This document shows, piece after piece, positions 1 through 5,098 of a stretch of DNA of 5,098 nt. Where the stretch lies: assembly GCA_016868095.1 (NCBI GenBank), contig VGHV01000207.1:1-5098 (forward strand). The letters run 5' to 3'. Position 1 is the first letter of the stretch; every line of letters begins with the position of its first letter. The notes beneath the pieces were generated by a model that saw nothing but the letters and a program-made list of their open reading frames with translations, was not told the origin of the DNA and ran no database searches. Made by a program: the position numbers and the translations under genes. This DNA comes from Betaproteobacteria bacterium. GTDB lineage: Bacteria > Pseudomonadota > Gammaproteobacteria > Burkholderiales > Burkholderiaceae_E.

Positions 1-342
1 GACATCCAATAACGCTTGAAAATCGTCGGGACTGTGATCAAGAAAAGCGCCTGAACGATGAATGCCTGCATTGTTGACCAAGACGTCGATCGCACCGAGG
101 CCTTGCTCAATCTCACTAACCGCTCTAAAACAGGCTTGTCGATCGCGTACATCGACTTGCAACAACATGCAGTTTGCGGTTTTGAGCTCAGTATTTTGTA
201 CCAGTTCATCGAGTGCTTCGCGCTTGGTGGCGAGAAGCGCAAGATTTGCGCCCTCGCGAGCAAAGGCAAGCGCAATCGCCCGCCCTATGCCACGGCTTGC
301 ACCAGTAATCAGTGCACGCTGCCCGCTAAGGCGCTGGCTCAT
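1..342 (-). CDS. Short-chain dehydrogenase/reductase (SDR), N-terminal part, cut by the window edge
   Basis: The visible 114 residues are the N-terminal half of a classical SDR, a cytosolic NAD(P)H-dependent oxidoreductase with a Rossmann fold. The cofactor loop TGASRGIG lies at residues 13-20, an acidic VD pair at 63-64, and the NNAG motif that stabilises the central sheet at 90-93. Classical SDRs are about 250 residues, so roughly 130 residues, including the catalytic Ser-Tyr-Lys region, lie beyond position 1. Arg17 in the glycine loop and the basic Lys40-Arg41 after the second strand, with no Asp there, suggest NADP(H) preference (inference). The overall look is FabG-like, but the substrate cannot be told without the C-terminal half. 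The ATG at 342 follows the cytochrome c' stop codon after three bases and has no clear Shine-Dalgarno sequence, so translational coupling is likely. There is no signal peptide. Family call is sure; specific function is unknown. Confidence 0.93.
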   Translation of the reverse strand, partial: MSQRLSGQRALITGASRGIGRAIALAFAREGANLALLATKREALDELVQNTELKTANCMLLQVDVRDRQACFRAVSEIEQGLGAIDVLVNNAGIHRSGAFLDHSPDDFQALLDV

Positions 343-345
343 GGC

Positions 346-846
346 TTACTTGGCTCGATAGTCGTCATGACAGGCTTTGCAACTTGCGGCAGTCGCATTG
401 ACCGCAGCCTTTAAGTCGTCGAGCTTGCCTGTTGCGGCTGCGGTTTTGAGCTTGGTCACTTCGCCTAAAAGCTTATCGGTCACTTGCTTAAAGCCGTCTT
501 TATCCTTCCAGATTTCAGCCTTTGCTTTGGTGTCGCCCTTATCGGTTCCTTCACCAAAGGCAGCCCAGGGCAGTACAGCCAAGCTGGCCACAATGGCAGC
601 GTTATCGGCTGCTGCTTTGGCGTCATAGGGTGCTTTACCCTGTGCCATCGCCGCAAGGCGGGCGAAATGCTGTTGCATCACAAAAAGTGCGTTTTTACGG
701 TACTTGATGGCATCCTCGGGCTTGGCAAACTGAGCTTGGGCTTGTGTGCCAAGCGAAAGCGCTACTGCGCAAAGCGCAAGGCTGATGCCTCGCTTCAAGG
801 ACTTGGAAAGGCTGATGGGTTGTGTCATGGTTGGGTAGGCTTTCAT
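346..846 (-). CDS. Cytochrome c' (periplasmic high-spin heme protein)
   Basis: This 166-residue protein has a Sec signal peptide: basic KSLKRG at 15-20, a hydrophobic stretch at about 21-33, and a probable cleavage after Ala38 (AQA|QF). The mature protein would be about 128 residues, the normal size for cytochrome c'. The C-terminal CKACH site (156-160) binds heme covalently through Cys156 and Cys159, with His160 as the proximal ligand. From memory of the Alcaligenes xylosoxidans protein, Leu54 matches the distal Leu16 that blocks the sixth position and Arg164 matches Arg124 beside the proximal His. The conserved LPWAAFG segment is at 91-97. The family forms four-helix-bundle dimers that bind NO and CO and are linked to nitric oxide tolerance; the exact role here is inferred. 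The ATG at 846 is preferred because GGAG lies seven bases upstream; the internal Met7 has no such site. The SDR gene follows directly, and a cytochrome b561 gene diverges from it. Confidence 0.96.
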   Translation of the reverse strand: MKAYPTMTQPISLSKSLKRGISLALCAVALSLGTQAQAQFAKPEDAIKYRKNALFVMQQHFARLAAMAQGKAPYDAKAAADNAAIVASLAVLPWAAFGEGTDKGDTKAKAEIWKDKDGFKQVTDKLLGEVTKLKTAAATGKLDDLKAAVNATAASCKACHDDYRAK

Positions 847-892
847 GGGCTAACTCCAGAGAGGGTTTATGATGAGGAGAAGTCTTTAAGCG
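847..892. promoter_or_regulatory. 46-bp divergent gap between the cytochrome c' and cytochrome b561 genes
   Basis: This gap separates two head-to-head cytochrome genes and must hold or adjoin the start signals for both. It contains the GGAG of the minus-strand cytochrome c' gene (complement of 854-857) and an AGGAG at 875-879 upstream of cytochrome b561. A six-codon open frame, ATGATG to TAA, occupies 869-889 on the plus strand. It is probably chance, but it covers the AGGAG. On the minus strand CATAAA (complement of 866-871) resembles a -10 box, but no matching -35 lies at the right distance. The gap is too short for two independent promoters, so at least one promoter must reach into coding sequence. 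No FNR-like or other recognisable operator was found. Confidence 0.5.
854..857 (-). promoter_or_regulatory. Ribosome binding site of the cytochrome c' gene
   Basis: The minus strand reads GGAG seven bases before the ATG at 846. This spacing is near ideal and selects that ATG over the in-frame ATG six codons later, which has only CT- and A-rich sequence upstream. Confidence 0.65.
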
Positions 893-1513
893 GTGAATGA
901 TCGCATGCAAGTACAACAGGAAGAAGTAAGTCAGCCTATTTCGGTCTGGGATTGGCCCCTGCGACTTTTCCACTGGTTGCTGGCATTAGCGGTGGCTGGA
1001 CTGGTGATTACTGGACAGCAGGGTGGCGAGGCGATGTCGCAGCATGAACGCTTGGGCTACGCGGTACTTGCCTTGCTAGGTTTTCGACTGCTTTGGGGTC
1101 TTGTTGGTTCCAAGACAGCAAGGTTTCGGCACTTTCTTGCCAGCCCGGCAAAAGCGCTTGCTTATGTGCGCTTGTCGCGCGATGAGAAGGCACGATGGCT
1201 GGGGCATTCGCCACTGGGCGCTTATGCCGTGCTTCTTATGCTGAGCTTACTGCTGGCACAGGCGCTCACGGGCTTAATCGCTGACGATGAGATTGCCTTC
1301 ACTGGGCCTTTGGCTGCTTCGGTACCTGGTGCATGGTCTGCATGGGCGACCTGGTATCACAAAAGTATTGGCAAACCTGCACTGCTCGTGATGATCGGCC
1401 TTCATCTTTCGGCGATCGCTTATTACGCGATCGTGCTAAGAATTCCCTTGCTTGGCGCGATGATTTTTGGCAAGCGCGAGATTCCGGCCTTAGATGATGA
1501 TACAAAAAAGTAA
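893..1513 (+). CDS. Cytochrome b561-family membrane diheme protein
   Basis: This 206-residue inner-membrane protein belongs to the prokaryotic cytochrome b561 / Ni-hydrogenase b-subunit family, which moves electrons between quinones and periplasmic carriers. Four hydrophobic helices are visible, at about residues 22-40, 53-72, 109-130 and 160-187. The family's heme-binding histidines can be placed: His27 in helix 1 (RLFHW), His51 at the start of helix 2 (HERLGY), His156 just before helix 4 (YHK) and His171 within it. This fits two b hemes. The C-terminal AMIFGK segment matches the end usual for this group. Coordinates use GTG at 893, preceded by AGGAG at 875-879 with a long 13-base gap. The in-frame ATG at 905 is about equally likely, with GGTGA at 892-896 eight bases ahead. 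Genes of this type often sit beside cytochrome c' genes, so a redox partnership is plausible but inferred. The acceptor is not shown by the sequence. Confidence 0.94.
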   Translation: MNDRMQVQQEEVSQPISVWDWPLRLFHWLLALAVAGLVITGQQGGEAMSQHERLGYAVLALLGFRLLWGLVGSKTARFRHFLASPAKALAYVRLSRDEKARWLGHSPLGAYAVLLMLSLLLAQALTGLIADDEIAFTGPLAASVPGAWSAWATWYHKSIGKPALLVMIGLHLSAIAYYAIVLRIPLLGAMIFGKREIPALDDDTKK

Positions 1514-1523
1514 ACCGCGTTTA
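1504..1523 (-). terminator. Possible intrinsic terminator of the minus-strand DUF2237/RraA-like unit
   Basis: On the minus strand, TAAAC-GCG-GTTTA (complement of 1511-1523) can form a five-pair stem with a three-base loop. It is followed after one C by six T (complement of 1504-1509). It starts ten bases past the stop codon of the RraA-like gene and lies over the last codons and stop of the converging cytochrome b561 gene. The arrangement is right for a terminator, but the stem is short and AT-rich, so it may be weak or accidental. The plus strand lacks a T run directly after the same stem. Confidence 0.33.
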
Positions 1524-1533
1524 GTCGTATACG

Positions 1534-2235
1534 TTACCTTGTGTTTTTTAGCATGTTCTCGTAATTAAATCGTTTGTCGACCGACAAAACATCCTCGCCT
1601 GCGCGCAGGGCATCAATTATGGCTTGTTCTTTGGCTGCAATCGCCTCGGCGCGTTCAAGGGTTTGTTCGAGCGCTTCGATTCGGATCACGACGACGCCGT
1701 TGACATCGGCCATCACGATATCGCCCGGTCTTACAGCGATATCGCCCAGTCGAACAGACACATTCCAGGCTTCTTGCATGATACGGCCACGCGCTGTAAT
1801 GGGTACTGTACCGCGAGCATGAACCGGAAATTCAAATTGCTCGCAGGCGTCGACGTCGCGCACAGCGCCATCAACAACCACCCCACTTAGCTCGCGCATA
1901 CGTGCTGCCATCGATAGAATCTCACCCCAGCAATTGTTATGAAGATCGCCACGATTATCGACGACAATCACATCGCCTGGTTTGGCTGCAACGATTGCAT
2001 CAACACCAAGGTGAGCACCTGAGGCAAGCGCTGCGTGAGCCGTCACACGCACTGTTACAGCTTCGCCAACAATACGTGTGCGCCCCCATTGAGGAACAAT
2101 GCCAATCACAGCGCCACCGGCATGAATCCCCTGATGTTTGAGCTGATCGATCGCATCACTCAGATTTGATGTGGCAAGCAGCATCAAGCGATCTCGCAGG
2201 CCTTGATGGAGTACCTTGATCATGTCATTACCCAC
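1534..2235 (-). CDS. RraA-like / HMG-CHA aldolase family protein
   Basis: This 233-residue cytosolic protein belongs to the RraA-like fold family. The family includes class II 4-hydroxy-4-methyl-2-oxoglutarate / 4-carboxy-4-hydroxy-2-oxoadipate aldolases, oxaloacetate decarboxylases and the RNase E regulator RraA. Key parts are NLSDAID (24-30), PGDVIVVD (86-93), CWGEILS (102-108), VVVDGAVRD (119-127) and RPGDIVMADVNGVVVI (169-184). Arg126 matches the substrate-binding Arg and Asp127 a metal-site Asp. The family pattern as I recall it is D-X20-R-D; here position 105 is Glu, as in a broad WGE subgroup. An acidic, helical C-terminus (187-215) contains Glu residues that may complete the site across subunits. 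At 233 residues it is longer than E. coli RraA (about 160), which favours an aldolase or decarboxylase role. The GTG start at 2235 has AAGGAA seven bases upstream; the ATG at 2223 lacks as good a site. It lies 35 bases downstream of the DUF2237 gene, probably in one operon. Confidence 0.88.
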   Translation of the reverse strand: MGNDMIKVLHQGLRDRLMLLATSNLSDAIDQLKHQGIHAGGAVIGIVPQWGRTRIVGEAVTVRVTAHAALASGAHLGVDAIVAAKPGDVIVVDNRGDLHNNCWGEILSMAARMRELSGVVVDGAVRDVDACEQFEFPVHARGTVPITARGRIMQEAWNVSVRLGDIAVRPGDIVMADVNGVVVIRIEALEQTLERAEAIAAKEQAIIDALRAGEDVLSVDKRFNYENMLKNTR

Positions 2236-2242
2236 GCTTGTC

Positions 2243-2248
2243 TTCCTT
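2243..2248 (-). promoter_or_regulatory. Ribosome binding site of the RraA-like gene
   Basis: The minus strand reads AAGGAA, with its GGAA core ending seven bases before the GTG at 2235. This supports the GTG as the real start over the ATG four codons later. It lies in the 35-base gap after the DUF2237 stop, so the RraA-like gene can be translated independently from a shared message. Confidence 0.55.
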
Positions 2249-2270
2249 GTAGCGCTTGTGCCAAGGTAGA

Positions 2271-2657
2271 TTAATCATGTTTACGATGAGCGTATGCCAG
2301 TTCCATCAAGGCCTCAAGAGGAACAATTTTTAGAGCGGCTTGATGGGTGGCTTCCAGAATCACCGGAGGTGCAAACCCAGCCTCATAGGCTTGGAGCCAT
2401 CGCGATGCACATACGCACCAACGGTCGCCCGGCTTGAGGCCTGGGAATCGATACTGGGGTAGGGGTGCTGATAAATCATTGCCCACCGACTTGGAAAAAC
2501 TTAGAAAAGCCTCGGTAACTTTGCAGCAAACCGTATGACTGCCCAAGTCTTGAGGACCTGTCTCACAACAGCCATCTCGGAAAAACCCAGTAATCGGGTC
2601 GTAGGAACAGGCCATTAAGGGTGTTCCTAGGACGTTGATGGAACCATGAATACTCAT
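2271..2657 (-). CDS. DUF2237 family protein, cysteine-rich, function unknown
   Basis: I recognise this 128-residue protein as DUF2237 from its conserved blocks: NVLGTPL (8-14), DPITGFFRDGCC (20-31), GSHTVC (39-44), GNDLS (59-63), FPGLKPGDRWCVCASRW (71-87), APPVILEATH (96-105). The family is widespread in bacteria, about 120-130 residues long, and has no assigned function that I know of. Seven cysteines stand out: 17, 30, 31, 44, 45, 81 and 83, in CC and CxC arrangements that could bind a metal or form disulfides (inference). There is no signal peptide or membrane segment, so it is probably cytosolic. The frame stays open to an ATG at 2732, but homology begins only after the ATG at 2657. The longer start would also run over the ribosome binding site of the divergent GMC gene. 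A GGA lies seven bases before the chosen ATG. It is probably the first gene of an operon with the RraA-like gene. Confidence 0.88.
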   Translation of the reverse strand: MSIHGSINVLGTPLMACSYDPITGFFRDGCCETGPQDLGSHTVCCKVTEAFLSFSKSVGNDLSAPLPQYRFPGLKPGDRWCVCASRWLQAYEAGFAPPVILEATHQAALKIVPLEALMELAYAHRKHD

Positions 2658-2659
2658 CG

Positions 2660-2690
2660 CTTGATCCAAAAGCTTGCTGAATTGATCAAG
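2660..2690. repeat. Inverted repeat CTTGATC-N17-GATCAAG upstream of the DUF2237 gene
   Basis: Perfect seven-base arms lie at 2660-2666 and 2684-2690. The right arm also sits in an eight-base palindrome, TTGATCAA (2682-2689). In DNA this could be an operator for a dimeric regulator of the divergent genes. In the minus-strand RNA it would form a stem whose downstream arm ends two bases before the DUF2237 ATG and overlaps its GGA ribosome binding site. Either role is inference; the repeat itself is seen directly. Confidence 0.4.
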
Positions 2691-2730
2691 GCATGCTCTC
2701 ATAAAACCATGATGCTTTCCACAAGGCCAC

Positions 2731-2736
2731 AAGGAG
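2731..2736 (+). promoter_or_regulatory. Ribosome binding site of the GMC dehydrogenase gene
   Basis: A full AAGGAG lies eight bases before the ATG at 2745. It decides the start of the GMC gene, because the frame is open 33 codons further upstream but no comparable site precedes the earlier ATG at 2646. Confidence 0.8.
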
Positions 2737-2744
2737 TGTGTGCG

Positions 2745-4376
2745 ATGCAGACTTATGATTATGTGATCGTCGGAGCTGGTTCAGCCGGTGCAGTGCTTGC
2801 TGCGCGTTTGAGCGAAGATCCGAGCCTGCAAGTGCTCTTGATCGAAGCGGGTGTTGAAAGTCATCCCTACACGCGCATGCCGCTGTCCTTTGGTCTTTTG
2901 ATTGATCGGCCCGATGCGAATTGGCTCTACGAATCTGAGCCTGAACCCAACACCGCGAATCGTAAGATCCCCGTACCTAGGGGCAAGATCCTTGGGGGGT
3001 CGAGTGCGATCAATGGTCTGGTCTGGGTTCGTGGGCAGCCGCAAGACTATGAAACCTGGGAAAAAATGGGCGCTCGCGGCTGGGGTTGGCGAGACTTGGC
3101 GCCGATATTCAACCGCATTGAGCACTTTGTCGACGGTGATGGCTCAAATGGTCGCGGAACCGAAGGACCCCTGAAAGTCACCGTGGTGGGCGATCAAAAT
3201 CCCTTATACGATGCCTTGTTTGATGCGGCTCGGGCGGCCGGCTATCCCGTCAATCCCGATTACAACAGTTTAGACCAAGAGGGTGTTGTTAAAACCCAGG
3301 CCTCGATTTTTCAAGGCAGACGTATGAGTGTGGCCCACTGTTATCTTGAGCCTGCTCGTCGTCGATCCAATTTGCATATCGTTATACAAGCTCATGTCAC
3401 TCAAATCTTACTCGATGGCAAGCGATGCACGGGCGTCACTTATCGCCGAGGCAGTGAGCAGTTCACCGCGCTTGCGCATGAGACGATTCTTTGCGCGGGC
3501 GGTGTTGCAAGCCCGCAGTTACTCGAGCTATCGGGCATAGGCAATCCCCAAATCCTTCAGCCGCAAGGTATCGACGTAAAACACGTATTGCCCGCAGTCG
3601 GCGAAAACTTTCGCGATCACTTAAATGCACGTATTGTTTGGCGCCTCAAAGACCCGAGGGTTTCGTATAACCATATGGCTAGAGGCCTTGGTGCTGTGAC
3701 TCAAATGATGAAATACGTCACCACCGGAACGGGTTTTATGAGCCTGCCTTCTGCGCCCATGCTTGCCTTCTTAAAGACCGATCCAGCAATGGCAACGCCC
3801 GATGTACAAATGCATTTAGTTCCATATTCCATCAAGGATCCAAAAACAAGAAAGCTGCAAGATTTTCCATCGATGACCATTGCCTGTTATCAATTACGGC
3901 CGGAGAGTTTGGGTTCCATCCACATTCGCTCAGCAGATCCCTTAGCTCAACCTTCCATACGATTTAATTTCTTATCCGATCTTATTGATCAACGCGCAAT
4001 GATTGATGGCTTCCGAATGATGCGTCGGATTGTGGCGACCGCCGCCATGGATCGCTATCGTGATGCTGAGGTTTCACCGGGTGAGCATTTGCAATCGGAT
4101 CAGGACATCTTGGATTGGATCAGGGCAAACGCACATACCGCTTATCATCCCATGGGGACATGCCGCATGGGTCCCGGTTCAGATGCGGTGGTCGACCACA
4201 AATTGCGTGTTCACGGACTCGCCGGCTTGAGGGTTGCTGACGCTTCGATTTTTCCAACGATGCCTTCGGGCAATACCAATGCACCTGCCATTATGGTGGG
4301 CGAAAAAGCAGCAGATATCCTAAGGGCAAGTCAAGCATTGCAAAAGCGTATCCAGGGCGAGCTTGAGGTGGCTTAG
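2745..4376 (+). CDS. GMC-family FAD-dependent alcohol dehydrogenase (BetA/AlkJ-like)
   Basis: This 543-residue flavoprotein is a full-length glucose-methanol-choline oxidoreductase of the bacterial choline dehydrogenase / AlkJ type, which oxidises alcohols to aldehydes with FAD. The ADP-binding loop GAGSAG is at 10-15 and the ribose-binding Glu is Glu34 in LLIEAG. GMC signature 1 is at 80-97 (GKILGGSSAINGLVWVRG) and signature 2 ends in SPQLLELSGIG (256-266). The catalytic pair is His468 in YHPMGTCRMG and Asn510 in MPSGN. The C-terminal FAD-binding segment LRVADASIFP is at 495-504. There is no twin-arginine or Sec signal, so it is cytosolic or loosely attached to the inner membrane, probably passing electrons to quinone or another carrier. 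The substrate cannot be read from sequence; choline is only one option, and no betaine aldehyde dehydrogenase or BetI gene is adjacent. The start at 2745 is set by AAGGAG at 2731-2736 and by the family N-terminus. It diverges from the DUF2237/RraA-like unit. Confidence 0.96.
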   Translation: MQTYDYVIVGAGSAGAVLAARLSEDPSLQVLLIEAGVESHPYTRMPLSFGLLIDRPDANWLYESEPEPNTANRKIPVPRGKILGGSSAINGLVWVRGQPQDYETWEKMGARGWGWRDLAPIFNRIEHFVDGDGSNGRGTEGPLKVTVVGDQNPLYDALFDAARAAGYPVNPDYNSLDQEGVVKTQASIFQGRRMSVAHCYLEPARRRSNLHIVIQAHVTQILLDGKRCTGVTYRRGSEQFTALAHETILCAGGVASPQLLELSGIGNPQILQPQGIDVKHVLPAVGENFRDHLNARIVWRLKDPRVSYNHMARGLGAVTQMMKYVTTGTGFMSLPSAPMLAFLKTDPAMATPDVQMHLVPYSIKDPKTRKLQDFPSMTIACYQLRPESLGSIHIRSADPLAQPSIRFNFLSDLIDQRAMIDGFRMMRRIVATAAMDRYRDAEVSPGEHLQSDQDILDWIRANAHTAYHPMGTCRMGPGSDAVVDHKLRVHGLAGLRVADASIFPTMPSGNTNAPAIMVGEKAADILRASQALQKRIQGELEVA

Positions 4377-4393
4377 GCTTGCTTTATCCGGGT

Positions 4394-4420
4394 CTTTGAT
4401 CTTTGACCAATGATCGAAAG
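4394..4420. terminator. Weak inverted repeat in the convergent gap, possible shared terminator
   Basis: In the 62-base gap between two converging genes, CTTTGATC (4394-4401) can pair with GATCGAAAG (4412-4420), with one bulged G and a ten-base loop. The location suits a two-way terminator, but neither strand has a T run directly after the stem, so it is a weak candidate. Confidence 0.22.
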
Positions 4421-4438
4421 GTTTGGACGAGTTCTTGT

Positions 4439-5098
4439 TTAGATATCCATATCGATCCAAATGGCTTGGTGATCGGAGCCAATCGAGTCTTCATCGATCC
4501 AGGCATTGCTTAGGTGTTTGCTCAGCTCGCTGCTGACAAAACAATAATCAATACGCTTACCGTCAGCAACTGAACCGCTATGACAAGTACAGCCCTCATC
4601 TTCACGATGACCAGCTGCGACCCAGCTGTCGATGAGTCCATCTCGATAAGGCATGCGCCCAAAGGCATCACTTAAAGGGCCAACGATCCGGTCGTATAAG
4701 GGCGACCGCCAGCTGAAATTAAAGTCACCCATGATGAGTGCTTCGCGGGGCATGGGTGCTGCCTCTTGCCCCTCAGTAAATGCCTCACTGACCCTGGTTC
4801 CGCACCAGCCCGGGCCTTCGTGATAGGCGCGCTGATGAATGTCGAGCAGGCGAGCGATTTGTGGTTCACGATCTGCATCGGATAAATGCGACAGATGAAC
4901 CGACATCGCTCTTAAAGCTTTACCCTTTGGGCTATGGATGACCCCTTCGAGCGCGCAACGTTGCAAGGAAAACTGCTCCAAGGTTCCCATTTTGGGCATC
5001 AAGTGGTTTCTCGCTGTCAAAATCGGTGTTTTACTGAGCAGCATATTTCCAAACTGTCGCCTGCGGTGAAAGGGTTGACCGCCAGGCCCCATGACGTC
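4439..5098 (-). CDS. Endonuclease/exonuclease/phosphatase (EEP) family hydrolase, N-terminus beyond the window
   Basis: The visible 219 residues are the larger, C-terminal part of an EEP-superfamily protein, the metal-dependent phosphoesterase fold of DNase I, exonuclease III and sphingomyelinases. Key blocks are FGNMLLSKTPI (5050-5018), SVHLSHL with a following R..Q (from 4903), the GDFN motif with catalytic Asp and Asn (4729-4718), RIDYCFVS (4555-4532) and the terminal SDH with the general-base His (4477-4469). The reading frame stays open through the ATG at 5092 to the window edge. Homologues have about 30-40 more residues before this point, carrying the first metal-binding Asn and Glu, so the ATG at 5092 is not the true start. 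Small standalone proteins of this type are common in Burkholderiales; their substrate (nucleic acid, phospholipid or inositol phosphate) is generally not established. No signal peptide can be judged. It converges on the GMC gene, and nothing links the two in function. Confidence 0.92.
   Translation of the reverse strand, partial: DVMGPGGQPFHRRRQFGNMLLSKTPILTARNHLMPKMGTLEQFSLQRCALEGVIHSPKGKALRAMSVHLSHLSDADREPQIARLLDIHQRAYHEGPGWCGTRVSEAFTEGQEAAPMPREALIMGDFNFSWRSPLYDRIVGPLSDAFGRMPYRDGLIDSWVAAGHREDEGCTCHSGSVADGKRIDYCFVSSELSKHLSNAWIDEDSIGSDHQAIWIDMDI

Larger units (their letters stand above)
2658..2744. promoter_or_regulatory. 87-bp divergent control region between the DUF2237 and GMC dehydrogenase genes
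   Basis: Both flanking genes start here in opposite directions, so their promoters should lie in or near it. I could not find a convincing -35/-10 pair on either strand. The region contains the inverted repeat at 2660-2690 and the strong AAGGAG of the GMC gene at 2731-2736. No regulator gene is adjacent. Confidence 0.5.

Noticed and set aside
58..414. Plus-strand open frames of about 100-120 codons opposite the SDR gene
   Set aside because: The minus-strand frame carries TGASRGIG and NNAG in order, so these are shadows.
778..817. Direct repeat AAGGCTGATG at 778-787 and 808-817
   Set aside because: Both copies encode the Ile-Ser-Leu parts of the cytochrome c' signal peptide in the same frame, so coding composition explains them.
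484..900. Open frame of 138 codons on the plus strand opposite the cytochrome c' gene
   Set aside because: It is antisense to a gene with clear heme motif and signal peptide. Its translation shows no family motif and has shadow-like composition.
1412..1433. GCGATCGC palindrome and nearby CGCGATCG
   Set aside because: They lie inside the fourth membrane helix of cytochrome b561. Two chance palindromes are not evidence of a repeat family or site.
2658..2732. 25-codon N-terminal extension of the DUF2237 protein from the ATG at 2732
   Set aside because: It falls outside the conserved family length, runs across the control region, and overlaps the ribosome binding site of the GMC gene.
2646..2744. 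33-codon N-terminal extension of the GMC dehydrogenase from the ATG at 2646
   Set aside because: The ATG at 2745 has a strong AAGGAG and starts exactly where the family N-terminus begins. The extension overlaps the start of the divergent DUF2237 gene and has no family resemblance.
2781..3125. Minus-strand open frame of 114 codons inside the GMC gene
   Set aside because: It lies wholly within a gene with both GMC signatures and has no recognisable motif or start signal.
1..5098. A defence system, CRISPR array, mobile element, prophage or RNA gene
   Set aside because: I looked for these on both strands and saw no repeat array, terminal inverted repeats, transposase, tRNA cloverleaf or defence-family motif. 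All coding sequence is assigned to common metabolic or redox families. The EEP protein at the right edge is a nuclease-like fold, but nothing around it suggests defence.

Overview
The window looks like ordinary chromosome from a proteobacterium, most likely a betaproteobacterium of the order Burkholderiales. The main reason is the cytochrome c', whose mature N-terminus and heme-site region closely resemble, from memory, the Alcaligenes/Achromobacter xylosoxidans protein. The nuclease-like gene at the right edge also reads like versions common in Burkholderiales. G+C looks moderate (about half, by eye). Coding density is very high: no gap exceeds 100 bases, and I see no tRNA, rRNA, CRISPR, insertion sequence or phage gene.

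Layout from left to right. Positions 1-342 (minus) hold the N-terminal part of a short-chain dehydrogenase, cut by the window edge. Three bases upstream of its start ends a periplasmic cytochrome c' gene (346-846, minus). Head to head with that gene, across only 46 bases, is a membrane cytochrome b561 gene (893-1513, plus). It converges on a two-gene minus-strand unit: a DUF2237 protein (2271-2657) followed by an RraA-like aldolase-family protein (1534-2235). Across an 87-base divergent gap from that unit lies a full-length GMC-type FAD alcohol dehydrogenase (2745-4376, plus). It converges on an endonuclease/exonuclease/phosphatase-fold protein (4439-5098, minus), whose N-terminus lies beyond the right edge.

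Two functional themes can be inferred. Cytochrome b561 and cytochrome c' form a plausible redox pair, with the membrane diheme protein exchanging electrons with, or sharing control with, the periplasmic heme protein. The GMC dehydrogenase, the RraA-like aldolase/decarboxylase and the DUF2237 protein are arranged as a divergent set that could serve a small oxidative catabolic route, but the sequence does not show the substrate.

No clearly new system is visible. The points most worth checking are a Glu in place of the expected metal-site Asp in the RraA-like protein, an inverted repeat that overlaps the ribosome binding site of the DUF2237 gene, and a possible terminator of the minus-strand unit lying over the stop codon of the cytochrome b561 gene.
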